A program made the translations under genes and the position numbers. DNA of 33,149 nucleotides from assembly GCF_009377205.1 (NCBI RefSeq), contig NZ_VJZE01000054.1:1-33149 (forward strand), read 5' to 3'. Every line of letters begins with the position of its first letter. Position 1 is the first letter of the stretch. Shown here piece by piece: positions 23,424 to 31,417 of this stretch. Under the pieces are notes generated by a model. The model saw only the letters and a list, made by a program, of their open reading frames with translations. It was not told the origin of the DNA and ran no database searches. Source of the DNA: Streptomyces phyllanthi (lineage in GTDB: Bacteria; Actinomycetota; Actinomycetes; Streptomycetales; Streptomycetaceae).

Positions 23424-24323
23424 TCAGCCGGTGCGGGGCAGAGAGGCGGTGCGTCCGCGGGCGGAGGACTCGCTGCTGTGGTCGATGCGGATGTTCTTGA
23501 CCGTGGCCCGGGTGATGCGTTCGGTCCCGTCCAGGATCGCGGAGATCGCCGCCGCCCGGATGAGGTGGGAGAGGCTTCCGATCATGCCGCCGGTGCGCTG
23601 GTGGAGGTGTTTCGCCATCTTCACCAGGGTGTTCGGCTCGTGCCGGTGCAGGCGGAGGGTGTTCTCCATGGAGGCGATCAGGGACCGCCATTCGGTGTTG
23701 AGGGGGAAGGGGCCGGTGCAGATGAGGACGCAGCGGCCGGCGAGCTGCTTGCCGCGGATACCGGTGAACAGCCCGGACTGTTCGACGTTGGTGCCGGCAT
23801 AGACGAAGGTCGCGGGCAGGTGCTCGGTGAAGTATTTGAGGTGGTCGGAGAGGTCTTCACCGGCGATGGTGGCGTGGTTGAGCAGGTGGATCTCGTCGAC
23901 CAGGACCAGGTCCGTGCGGGCCTCGATGAGCACTTGGCAGACGGCGCTGGTGACGTCGATGGTGTTGTGCCTCGGACCGATCACGGGCAGACCGAGGAAC
24001 CGGGCGAACTCCATGGCGAGTTTGCGCGGGGAGCCCTTGGGCGGGGCGGTGATGTAGACGACCGGGATGCGGTCGCTTCCCGGATAGCGCTGCCGGACGC
24101 GCAGTTCGTGCAGGCGTCCGAGCTGTTTGAGCGCGGTGGTCTTCCCGGTGGTCCATTCCCCGGAGACGATGAGTCCGCGGCGGGCGCCGTGCTCGCGCTG
24201 GTTGAGCAGGGTCAGCAGCCGTCCCTGGTGGGCGATGTCCTTGACCGTGGACGTGCGCACGACCTGGAGTTCGGAGTGGTAGGCGATGCGGGCCTCGTCG
24301 TAGGCGGAACCGGACCAGGTCAC
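23424..24323 (-). CDS. tniB: TniB/TnsC-type AAA+ ATPase, N-terminally truncated (element 1)
   Basis: 299 aa. Walker A is GEWTTGKTT (55-63) and Walker B LVLVDEIH (139-146), with the C-terminal RTGGMIGSLSHLIRAAA helix shared with TniB2. The GTG start overlaps the tnsA stop (GTGA). Compared with the element 2 copy, about 50 N-terminal residues are missing, and the first residues are encoded by a relic of the tnsB 5' end. The deletion that removed tnsB therefore also removed the TniB N-terminus. The ATPase core looks intact. Confidence 0.85.
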   Translation of the reverse strand: MTWSGSAYDEARIAYHSELQVVRTSTVKDIAHQGRLLTLLNQREHGARRGLIVSGEWTTGKTTALKQLGRLHELRVRQRYPGSDRIPVVYITAPPKGSPRKLAMEFARFLGLPVIGPRHNTIDVTSAVCQVLIEARTDLVLVDEIHLLNHATIAGEDLSDHLKYFTEHLPATFVYAGTNVEQSGLFTGIRGKQLAGRCVLICTGPFPLNTEWRSLIASMENTLRLHRHEPNTLVKMAKHLHQRTGGMIGSLSHLIRAAAISAILDGTERITRATVKNIRIDHSSESSARGRTASLPRTG

Positions 24324-24354
24324 CTGCTCGCAGCAGCCGAGGACGCGACGGCAT
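24307..24354 (-). pseudogene. 5' stub of tnsB left by internal deletion
   Basis: In a third frame, ATG 24354 begins MPSRPRLLRAGDLVRF. This matches the TnsB N-terminal pattern seen in element 0 (RPQLLSLGDRVRCDG) and element 2 (TALRVGDQVRLDE). It then breaks off into tniB sequence at about 24307. The start overlaps the tnsA 3' end by 35 bp. Confidence 0.6.
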
Positions 24355-25102
24355 CCTGGCCCCCTTCCCGCACCAGGCCGAGCCGGACCTGCGTGTCCGC
24401 CGACAACAGGCCGGCCTCCAGATCCACGGCAAGGACCCGGCGCCAGAGCAGGTGGAACAGCACCGGCAGCACCGCGATCTGATCACCCACCCGCAGGGCC
24501 CCGGCCAGTAGCCCGCCGCCGTCGGCGAACACCTCCACCAGGCGGGCAGCGACCTCCGGGCGGTGCACTCGCGGATGCCGGTAGCCGCCCAGCCACCGCA
24601 CGTTCGCCATCAGCACCGCCTCCGGCGTGCCCACCCGTTGGAAGTTCCAGCCCACCGCTCGGCAAGCCGCTGCCGTCACGGCGAACTTCGCCGCGTCATC
24701 CGGCTCGATCCGCTCATCCGGACGCACATCCACCACCAGGCCCGTGCCGTCGGCGCGGCGGACGAAGAAATCCGGCGTATGCCGCACCCGCTTCCCATCC
24801 GTGCTGGTCCACGACAGCCGGAACGGCTGCGAAGCCATGCCCGTCACCAGCGGATCGAAGTCCAGCAGCATCAGACGGTCGCGCTCCAGCCACGACTCAT
24901 AGCCCACATGCCCGCCGCAGGTCGCCGACCCGTACCAGCCGCACCAGTTGCCCTGACCCCGGAAAGCCGGAAACCGGCGCTCGGGCCGTACCGACTCGAA
25001 CCGCACCGGCCACAACCGGCTCAAAAGCCCCCGCTCGCGGACCCCGGCTGGGCTTACGTACTCCAGCTCGATGTCCTCCGCCGACACCTCATCCGCATCC
25101 AT
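24320..25102 (-). CDS. tnsA: TnsA-like heteromeric transposase endonuclease (element 1)
   Basis: 260 aa with the restriction-endonuclease-like fold of TnsA. Glu69 is in HVGYESWLERD, Asp111 in RHTPDFF and Asp125-x-Arg127 in VVDVRP. The classical catalytic Lys (Tn7 Lys132) is replaced by Arg. A C-terminal RVGDQIAVLPVLFHLLW...DLEAGLLS segment is shared by all three TnsA copies in the window. ATG 25102 has GGAGG 6 nt upstream. TnsA cuts the 5' strands at transposon ends alongside TnsB, which this element lacks. Confidence 0.88.
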   Translation of the reverse strand: MDADEVSAEDIELEYVSPAGVRERGLLSRLWPVRFESVRPERRFPAFRGQGNWCGWYGSATCGGHVGYESWLERDRLMLLDFDPLVTGMASQPFRLSWTSTDGKRVRHTPDFFVRRADGTGLVVDVRPDERIEPDDAAKFAVTAAACRAVGWNFQRVGTPEAVLMANVRWLGGYRHPRVHRPEVAARLVEVFADGGGLLAGALRVGDQIAVLPVLFHLLWRRVLAVDLEAGLLSADTQVRLGLVREGGQDAVASSAAASR

Positions 25103-25163
25103 CCCGGGCCTCCGGTCCGACGCCGACCAGCCGCTCCGACCGTAGAAGCAGGGCGATCCCCGT

Positions 25164-25264
25164 ACCTACACAAGACCGGAACTCTTCAGAACTTGCCTAC
25201 ACATGACCGGGACCCGGCCCCGCACGCCTACAGAGGAATGGGACTGCCTACACATCGCGGAGAC
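25164..25264. repeat. Four 19-bp TnsB-type sites at the right end of element 1
   Basis: Direct repeats at 25164-25182, 25195-25213, 25226-25244 and 25246-25264 have the consensus GCCTACACATGACCGGGAC. Spacings are 31, 31 and 20 bp. The last unit, ending GGAGACA, pairs with the left-end TGTCCCGC...GTAGGC at 21697. This is the usual appearance of a Tn7-like end. Confidence 0.8.
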
Positions 25265-25329
25265 AGGACAGCTGACTGTCCGTTCCCAAAAGATCTGGAT
25301 CGAGGAGGTGTCTCTGACCTGGGCCTTGT

Positions 25330-25472
25330 CAGTTCTGCTGGGACGGGTTGGAAGCCGGGCGGCCCAGTGGACCTGGACGTTGCTGCGCCTGCTTGAGTGC
25401 GAGCTGAGACGGTCCCATTTGTTCTGTCGGACGGTACGGCCGTGGCCTGGTGTCTTTCAGTTCTGGTGGGAC
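25330..25472. repeat. Repeated 15-bp sites near the left of element 2
   Basis: CAGTTCTGCTGGGAC (25330-25344) and CAGTTCTGGTGGGAC (25458-25472) are direct copies. CAGAACAAATGGGAC is present in reverse at 25413-25427. A similar CAGAATCAATGGGAA lies at 30292-30306 just before tnsA of element 2. They may be the end sites of that element, but exact termini cannot be fixed. The copy at 25458 overlaps the tniQ stop. The rest of 25265-25456 shows no gene. Confidence 0.45.
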
Positions 25473-26437
25473 TCATCCCGTAGGGCGTCGTGGTCGTCCG
25501 GCGTCGTCACCAGCATCAGTGATCGTCCCAGGGAGTCGGTCCAGCGAAAGAGGGGGTCGTTGGAGAAGGCGTGGGAACGGAGCTTCTCGCGGAGAGTGGG
25601 GACGTTCAGCCGGTGCTCGGCCTCTGTGTAGACGGCGTCGATGGTGCGCCGGTGCTGGCTGAGGTTTGTCCGTCGGCCAGGTTCCCGTAGTGCCCGCCAA
25701 GCAGGATCGGCCAGTATGCCCAGCAGCGTGACGAATTCGGGATAGGTGGCGATGTACTCCCGCTCGTCGACGCGTCGCCTGATGATGTTCCCGTAGATGG
25801 CTTCCTTGGGAGGGAGCTGGGCGAGGCGGTCGTTCCAGCGTGAGAGCAGATGAGGTTGCTTCTTGTTCAGGAGCCAGGAGCGGACCAAGTGCTGCGCTTC
25901 CTTTGTCGCTGCTTCCATCGTGTCCGGGAAGCGCCTGGCGATCCGTCGGTGTCGATGCTCAGCGGTAACGAGCTCTGGGAGGTGTCCGACGCGGTAGTGG
26001 CGGTTGCCGTCTACCCAGATGCCGTGTCGGCGGCAGAGTTGGAAATCTGCGGGGCGATGGGCGAGGACTGGCCCGGTGATTCCGCGGCGGTGCATGCAGT
26101 GTGAGCAGGCGATGTAGAGATGCCGACGGTAGCGGACTACCTCACCTGTGGTGCGCGCCTCAACCCGGGCGATCGCTGGTAGCAGCATCCGGAGGGTTTC
26201 GGGCGTAAGGCCCGTCAGGATGGCCAGCCGTGGCAGAACCGTCGGAGTCCAGCGCCAGAGCGTGTCGGTCCTCTTACCAACCTGCGCGTTTTTGAATGGT
26301 GTCAGAGTTTTCGCCAGCTGGCCCGCCGTCACATTGTTGGCGGCGGCGAGGCGGTGCAAGTACCAGCCGAATACTTCTCCGTGGATCGGTGGCAGTGGAA
26401 GTGGCAGGAGCCTGACCGGGGCTTCCCAGGGCTCCAT
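25457..26437 (-). CDS. tniQ: TniQ-family targeting protein (element 2)
   Basis: 326 aa. The N-terminal LLPLPLPPIHGEVFGWYLHRLAAANN is the TniQ entry motif. The zinc-binding set is CSHC...CRRH (about 110-140). A long helical C-terminus includes RRRVDEREYIATYPEFV. It starts 3 bp after tniB. The last codons lie inside one of the repeated 15-bp sites, so the gene runs to the edge of the element. Confidence 0.82.
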   Translation of the reverse strand: MEPWEAPVRLLPLPLPPIHGEVFGWYLHRLAAANNVTAGQLAKTLTPFKNAQVGKRTDTLWRWTPTVLPRLAILTGLTPETLRMLLPAIARVEARTTGEVVRYRRHLYIACSHCMHRRGITGPVLAHRPADFQLCRRHGIWVDGNRHYRVGHLPELVTAEHRHRRIARRFPDTMEAATKEAQHLVRSWLLNKKQPHLLSRWNDRLAQLPPKEAIYGNIIRRRVDEREYIATYPEFVTLLGILADPAWRALREPGRRTNLSQHRRTIDAVYTEAEHRLNVPTLREKLRSHAFSNDPLFRWTDSLGRSLMLVTTPDDHDALRDESHQN

Positions 26438-26440
26438 TAC

Positions 26441-27493
26441 TCAGGCCGCCTTCGGCCTGCGGGCGTACTTGGATCGGGGGCGATCGGGCCGGGTCTTCTG
26501 GACGGCGTGGTCGAGCTCGATCTCGTCGAGCATGCGCTTGGTGATCTTTTCCGTGCCGCTGTCGATGGCGTCGACTGAGGCTTCTCGGATGAGCTGGGAA
26601 AGACTGCCGATCAGCCCGCCGGTGCGCTCGTGGAGGTAATCGGTCATGGCGACCAAGGTGCCGGGACGATGGGCGTGTAGTCGCAGGGAGTCCTCCATCG
26701 TCACCACCAGGGCCTGCCAGCTCTCCTTGTCCGCGCGGTTCCTGTGGCCGAAGGGTCGGGAGGGGATGACCGTGTAGCGGCCGGCGATCTGCTGTCCGCG
26801 AGTGCCCTGGAACAGGCTGCTGGTCTCGACGTCGAGACCAGCAAGCACGAAGGTGGCCGCGATCCGTTCCGAGAGGTACTTCAGCTGATCGGATGCCTCG
26901 GCTCCGTTGCGGGTGGTCAGGTCGAGGTTGTGGATCTCGTCGACCAGGACGAGTGTGGTGCCGAGCTTTCCGAGCAGGTCACAGACGGCGTTGGTGATCT
27001 GGACCTGGCTCATGCGGTGCTCCAGCGGGATGCCAAGGAATCGGGCGAACTCGCCTGCGAGCATCTTCGGGGTAGCCGCTGGGGGGACGGTGACGAAGAC
27101 GACCGGCAGTCCGCCGACGGCGTTGGGGCTGCGCCGCCGGGTGATCTGTTCGACGTTCTTGCCCAGCTGGGTGATCGCTGTGGTCTTGCCGGTGCCGGCC
27201 GAACCGGACACGATCAGGCCGCGACGGGCGGAGACTTGGTGCCGGTTGAGAACGATGCGTTTGCGACCCGTAGTGACGACGCCGCGGATCGTGGGAGTGT
27301 TCACGATGACGGATCGTGTGTGGTAGTCGACCCGCGCTTCCCTGTAGGACTCCAGCTCGCCCTCATCCAGGACGGTGCCGGACGGGAGTGACGGCGGGGG
27401 CTCAGGGTTCTCGTCGACGAACGCCCGCCAGCCTTCCTTCGTGGTCAGTGACATCTGCGGGTTGGCGATGTCCTGTGGCGGAGCCTCGCTCAC
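26441..27493 (-). CDS. tniB: TniB/TnsC-type AAA+ ATPase (element 2)
   Basis: 350 aa. Walker A is GSAGTGKTT (97-105), Walker B TLVLVDEIHN, and TGGLIGSLSQLIREA lies near the C-terminus. It forms the target-bound ATP-dependent platform that activates the transposase. GTG 27493 overlaps the tnsB stop as GTGA, so it is translationally coupled. The first 60 residues (SEAPPQDIANPQMSLTTKE...) are absent from the element 1 copy and probably hold the contact to TnsB. Confidence 0.88.
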   Translation of the reverse strand: MSEAPPQDIANPQMSLTTKEGWRAFVDENPEPPPSLPSGTVLDEGELESYREARVDYHTRSVIVNTPTIRGVVTTGRKRIVLNRHQVSARRGLIVSGSAGTGKTTAITQLGKNVEQITRRRSPNAVGGLPVVFVTVPPAATPKMLAGEFARFLGIPLEHRMSQVQITNAVCDLLGKLGTTLVLVDEIHNLDLTTRNGAEASDQLKYLSERIAATFVLAGLDVETSSLFQGTRGQQIAGRYTVIPSRPFGHRNRADKESWQALVVTMEDSLRLHAHRPGTLVAMTDYLHERTGGLIGSLSQLIREASVDAIDSGTEKITKRMLDEIELDHAVQKTRPDRPRSKYARRPKAA

Positions 27494-29529
27494 AGGCGGC
27501 TCCCGTCGGTGAAGGCGTCGAAGACGCCGAAGGGGATGACGTTCGACGGCTGCTCCAGGACGGTGGTCTCGTCCTCGGCGTCTTCCGGAGCTGAAGCCTG
27601 CGGCAGAGCAGGGACGGACCGGGCGGGCTCCAGGGCGGCGCGGGTACGGGCCGCGATACGACGGTCCGGCCCGGTTTCCGCCCGCGTCAGCAACTGTTCG
27701 ACTGCTGCGGCCACGGCGGCTTGGTTGGTGTCGTCCTGGCCCCGCATCGCAAGCAGGTCCCGTGCTCGGCGCCAGGTGAAGTCCGCGAACGGTGTCGAGA
27801 CCAGGTGCTGGTGTGTCCACGGAACCGTGATCCACTCGCCGGTGCGCGCGTTGCGTACCCAGACCTGAGACAGGTCGTAGGGGTCGTAGTGGACCTCCCA
27901 GAGACCGCCTTTCGCGGCCAATCCCGAAGGTTGGCGCCGTAGCGGAGCCAACTCCGGGCAGTTGTAGGTGCGATGGTCGATACGGATTCCGTAGTCGTTC
28001 ACCGACCGCCAGACCGCTGGCAGCAGTTCGAGGTAGTCGAGACCGCTCAGCGGCAGCGGAACGTAGCCGGTGCGGGCCACAAGCAGCGCGTACGCGTCGT
28101 TGGGTGACATCGACCGGCCGGGTAGGAACGGACTACGAAGCCCGTCGTGCGGCCGCTGCTGCCAGCAGGCCACGATCCATTCCTGAAGAAGGTCATCGAG
28201 TTCCGCGAGCGTCCATACCGCCTCGACACCCGCGCCGCGGCGGTCCGTGTTGGAGCCGGTGTAGCCGGAAACGTGCTGGCAGAACAGGGTGTTGATGGAG
28301 GAAAACGTCCGCTCCACGATGGCCTTGTCCGTCGGAGTGGCGGGCCGCGAGGGCTGCACGGAAACGCCCAGCGACCGACAGGCGGCGATGAACGCGTCGG
28401 AGACGAACACCTTGCCGTGATCGATGCCGATGGTTTCCGGGACGATCACCGGTTTCGCGGCGGCCTGCTCCAGCCGGGCGTCGATGTCCAGCAGCCGGGC
28501 GTGCGGAATCAACGTCGCCGACAGGGCCAGAGCCTCCGGCCAGCCCGGCCGCAGCGGCTCGGGGACCAGCATCTTCGCCAGCAGCAGCGACGCATCGACC
28601 GCCTTGGTGCCCGCTGGCCGCAGCACCGCCGCGCAGATTGTCCGGGTCGCCACGTCAACGGCGATAGTCAGTTCCGGACGACCGCTCACCCCGTCCTCCA
28701 GGATCACCAGCACATCCAGTGGAGTCGTGTCGATCTGCACCAGCTCGCCCGGTCGGCAGGCCGCGGACGGCGTGAACATTCCCTCGGGCCGACGAGCGTG
28801 GGAGCGGCGGGAAGCAGCCGAACCGAAGGCGTGTGTGCCCGCGCTCACTGCCTCGACAAGCCGGTAGAACGTCGTCTTCGACGGCATCGGCACCACCCCG
28901 GCCCCGTGCTGCTCGGCAAGCAGGGCCTCGACCCGGCGCCGCACCCGGCCTCGTGTCCCAGCCGACTCGTTCAACTGGTCGGCCAGCACCTCCGCGACGG
29001 CTGCCACCACCCGCTCATCAGCCCGGCCCGTCGGCGAGGACAGACGGGTCTTGCGGTGATCGACCAGCCCCCAGACCCCTTGATCCCGGTAGCGGGTCCG
29101 CATCCTTTCGACCGTCCGCGCGCTCACCGTCCAGCCCAGGGCACGCAACTCGGTGGCCTTCGCGGCGATCCGCTCCTCCAAGGTATGCAGGGCCGGGTCG
29201 TACTCCGGCCGCAGTCCCGCCCCAGCTCCGATGCCGCTTTGCCGCCCGGACTCCAGCTCCAGTAGATGCTGTTCCCAGGCGGTGGCTTTCTCTGCCTCCA
29301 GCGGCGGAACGGTGTCCAGCAACGCGAAGGGCGCCACTACCGGTGACCCGTCCCGCTGACCAAGGAACTCGAAGCCTTCGGCGGCTAGTAGGTGAGGCAG
29401 CAATACCAGACTCGCCCGACCAGCCTCGTCGGCCAGCCGCACCAGCGTCCCTGACAACCCGACCACGGTGTGCAGCCGCTCGTCGAGCCGGACCTGGTCG
29501 CCGACGCGCAGCGCCGTCCGTCCGCTCAC
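27490..29529 (-). CDS. tnsB: TnsB-like DDE transposase (element 2)
   Basis: 679 aa (680 from GTG 29532). Order: N-terminal beta-rich domain (LRVGDQVRLDE...), helix-turn-helix (about 115-165), retroviral-integrase core, Mu-type C-terminal barrel. The catalytic triad (numbered from GTG 29532) is Asp268 in VQIDTT, Asp371 in GIDHGK and Glu407 in IVERTF, with the D-35-E spacing of the family. The barrel carries GIRIDHRTYN and GGLWEVHYDPYDLSQVWVR. TnsB joins the 3' transposon ends to target DNA. The start overlaps the tnsA stop (GTGA). All catalytic residues are present, so the element looks potentially active. Confidence 0.92.
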   Translation of the reverse strand: MSGRTALRVGDQVRLDERLHTVVGLSGTLVRLADEAGRASLVLLPHLLAAEGFEFLGQRDGSPVVAPFALLDTVPPLEAEKATAWEQHLLELESGRQSGIGAGAGLRPEYDPALHTLEERIAAKATELRALGWTVSARTVERMRTRYRDQGVWGLVDHRKTRLSSPTGRADERVVAAVAEVLADQLNESAGTRGRVRRRVEALLAEQHGAGVVPMPSKTTFYRLVEAVSAGTHAFGSAASRRSHARRPEGMFTPSAACRPGELVQIDTTPLDVLVILEDGVSGRPELTIAVDVATRTICAAVLRPAGTKAVDASLLLAKMLVPEPLRPGWPEALALSATLIPHARLLDIDARLEQAAAKPVIVPETIGIDHGKVFVSDAFIAACRSLGVSVQPSRPATPTDKAIVERTFSSINTLFCQHVSGYTGSNTDRRGAGVEAVWTLAELDDLLQEWIVACWQQRPHDGLRSPFLPGRSMSPNDAYALLVARTGYVPLPLSGLDYLELLPAVWRSVNDYGIRIDHRTYNCPELAPLRRQPSGLAAKGGLWEVHYDPYDLSQVWVRNARTGEWITVPWTHQHLVSTPFADFTWRRARDLLAMRGQDDTNQAAVAAAVEQLLTRAETGPDRRIAARTRAALEPARSVPALPQASAPEDAEDETTVLEQPSNVIPFGVFDAFTDGSRL

Positions 29530-30287
29530 CACGCCTCCGCCCGCGACACCAGCGTCGTGTCCGTCAGTGGCTTGGCCAGGTCCGCCCGGAGCCGCCCCGC
29601 CCAGAGCAGGTGGAACACCGCTGGTAGCACCGCAATCGGGTCACCCAACAGTGACGCCTGGCCCACCAGCGGTGAGGGCACCGAGAACACCGCCATCAGC
29701 CGCTCGGCCATCCCCGCGGTGGTCGCATGCCGAGGGTGTCGATACCCCGCCAGCCAGCGGACATTGGCCATCCGGACCGGGTCCACCATCCCGACCACCC
29801 GGTAGCCCCAGCCCACCGCTTCACATGCCAGCCGCGTCACGGCGAACTTGGCGGCCGACCGCTCGTCGACCCGGTCCAGAGGCCGGCAGTCCACCAGCAA
29901 TCCCCGGCCGTCCTCGAACCGTGCGAAGTAGTCCGGCGCGTGCGAGACCACCCGGCCCTTGTCGTTCTGCCAGAACAGCCACAGCGGCTGCGACAGCAGA
30001 CCAGTCACCTCGGGTGTGAAGTCCAGCAGCATCGCGTGATCCCGCTCCAGCCACGACTCGAACCCCACATGCCCGCCTGTTGTGGCCGACCAGTACAGGC
30101 CCGGGAAGTTCCGCTGGCCGCGGTATGAAGGGAAGCCACGTACTGGCAGTCCCGTCTCGAACTCGACCTCCTCCGTCTCATTCAGCGGTCGGCGGTGTTC
30201 ACCTTTGGCATCCCGCCAACCGACCTCGAATCCGCCCACGTCCAGCGGTGCCGTATCACTCGTCCCACCCAACCCCATGGACTTCAC
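29526..30287 (-). CDS. tnsA: TnsA-like endonuclease (element 2)
   Basis: 253 aa (GTG 30287; ATG 30278 is an alternative). Catalytic residues: Glu78 in HVGFESWLERD, Asp119 in SHAPDYF and Asp133-x-Arg135 in LVDCRP, again Arg in place of Lys. The C-terminal LLGDPIAVLPAVFHLLWAGRLRADL segment is shared with elements 0 and 1, although overall identity to TnsA1 is moderate. First gene of the four-gene operon. One repeated end-type site lies 5 bp upstream of its start. Confidence 0.88.
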   Translation of the reverse strand: MKSMGLGGTSDTAPLDVGGFEVGWRDAKGEHRRPLNETEEVEFETGLPVRGFPSYRGQRNFPGLYWSATTGGHVGFESWLERDHAMLLDFTPEVTGLLSQPLWLFWQNDKGRVVSHAPDYFARFEDGRGLLVDCRPLDRVDERSAAKFAVTRLACEAVGWGYRVVGMVDPVRMANVRWLAGYRHPRHATTAGMAERLMAVFSVPSPLVGQASLLGDPIAVLPAVFHLLWAGRLRADLAKPLTDTTLVSRAEAW

Positions 30288-30360
30288 TGTCCAGAATCAA
30301 TGGGAATCCACCGGAATTTTTGGGCTGAAACCCCTCATGTGAGTGATGCTGCGAGCCAGC

Positions 30361-30627
30361 TCAGTCAGAGTCTTCATGATCACTGGCGAGATCGTCTGAG
30401 GCGGGTCGAAGCCTGCGGCGCGCCGCGTCCAGGCGTTCGCCATAGTCCGCTGCGAAAATCCCAGGCAGGGACTTGTCGAGCGTTCCGGCCAGCCTATGAA
30501 TGGGCGCCCAGACCGCCTCGTCGTCGATGAGACGGCTGAGGTCCGTCATCTGCACTCGCTCCAGCCAGTCCGACAGGACCAGCGCTTCATCAGAGGTGAG
30601 CTTGATGATGATCTCCGTGTTCTCCAC
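30361..30627 (-). CDS. Uncharacterised 88-aa acidic protein
   Basis: An 88-aa protein (MENTEIIIKLTSDEALVLSDWLERV...), soluble and rich in Asp, Glu and Leu. GTG 30627 is chosen because a good promoter places the transcript start on it. Its beginning (IIIKLTSDEALVLSDWLER) resembles short conserved actinobacterial proteins of unknown role. It is divergent from the DUF4240 gene with a 57-bp gap, so the two may be co-regulated. Confidence 0.65.
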   Translation of the reverse strand: MENTEIIIKLTSDEALVLSDWLERVQMTDLSRLIDDEAVWAPIHRLAGTLDKSLPGIFAADYGERLDAARRRLRPASDDLASDHEDSD

Positions 30628-30633
30628 TGCTCG

Positions 30634-30662
30634 AACATAGTTCGGCGACCCTGCGGTGTCAG
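30634..30662 (-). promoter_or_regulatory. Sigma-70-type leaderless promoter
   Basis: On the minus strand, -35 CTGACA (30662-30657), a 17-bp spacer and -10 TATGTT (30639-30634) lie 6 nt before GTG 30627. This is the best housekeeping-type promoter in the window. Confidence 0.65.
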
Positions 30663-30684
30663 AGGTGCCTGGCACAGTGCCGCC

Positions 30685-31278
30685 GTGGACATCGATTCCT
30701 TCTGGAAGCTCATCGAAGAGTGCCGACGGCAGACGCGGGGCCGGGACGAACGGCTGACGTGGTTGCGTGACGAGTTGTCGCGGAGGCCGCTGACAGAGAT
30801 CGTGCAGTTCCAGGTTCGCCTGGACGAAGTGACGCACGAAGTCTTCACCTGGGATCTCTGGGCTGCTGCGGAGCGGATCTTCGGCGGCTGGTGTTCGGAC
30901 GACGGATTCTGCTACTTCGGCCTGTGGATGGTGGGGACCGGTCGGGAAGCCTTCGTGCGGGCAGTGATCGATCCCGACTCTCTGGCCAATACCCCTGAGG
31001 TTCAGTGCCTGGTGGGTCGCCCTCGGGAGCTCTGGAACGACGACTGGCCGGAGTGGGAGTCTCTCGACTACGTCGCCATGGAGGCATATGGACTACTCAC
31101 CCGCGCGGATGACGACTGCGGCGACGCATTCTATGAAGCCGTCGAAGCCGAGCAGGGCGCTGTAGGCGGCAATCCAGGGCCGCGCGGCGAGCAGTGGGAC
31201 GTGCGATGCGAAGACGAGGCGATGCGCAAACTGCCGAAGCTGAGCGCAATGTTTCCCCTACGGACGCTGGCCCGGTAG
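30685..31278 (+). CDS. DUF4240 domain protein
   Basis: A 197-aa protein from GTG 30685: MDIDSFWKLIEECRRQTRG, then LTEIVQFQVRLDEV, LWAAAERIFGGWCSDDGFCYFGLWMVGTGREAF and the PDSLA motif. This is the DUF4240 layout (FW.LI..., DLW.AA..I..G.SDD.F.YF..WL...G). Function is unknown; members are often near defence or mobile genes in Streptomyces (family knowledge, loose). The longer frame from 30496 overlaps the opposite gene and is rejected. Immediately after the stop, GCGC-GAAA-GCGC (about 31280) is a tiny hairpin. Confidence 0.78.
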   Translation: MDIDSFWKLIEECRRQTRGRDERLTWLRDELSRRPLTEIVQFQVRLDEVTHEVFTWDLWAAAERIFGGWCSDDGFCYFGLWMVGTGREAFVRAVIDPDSLANTPEVQCLVGRPRELWNDDWPEWESLDYVAMEAYGLLTRADDDCGDAFYEAVEAEQGAVGGNPGPRGEQWDVRCEDEAMRKLPKLSAMFPLRTLAR

Positions 31279-31417
31279 GCGCGAAAGCGCTGTAGGGCCT
31301 CAGAATTCCTGGCCAAATCTCAGGCAGGATGCCCGCTGTCCGGCCACTGAGACACACACGTCAGCGGCGCTTCCCGTGGAGAGCTAGCGGCTGGCCGCCC
31401 GCGGTGGCCGTGAGAGC

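Noticed and set aside
21760..30287. A CRISPR-associated transposon (CAST)
   Set aside because: No repeat-spacer array, Cas12k or Cascade gene is present, and TniQ proteins are full-length with zinc motifs. It is an ordinary Tn7-like arrangement.
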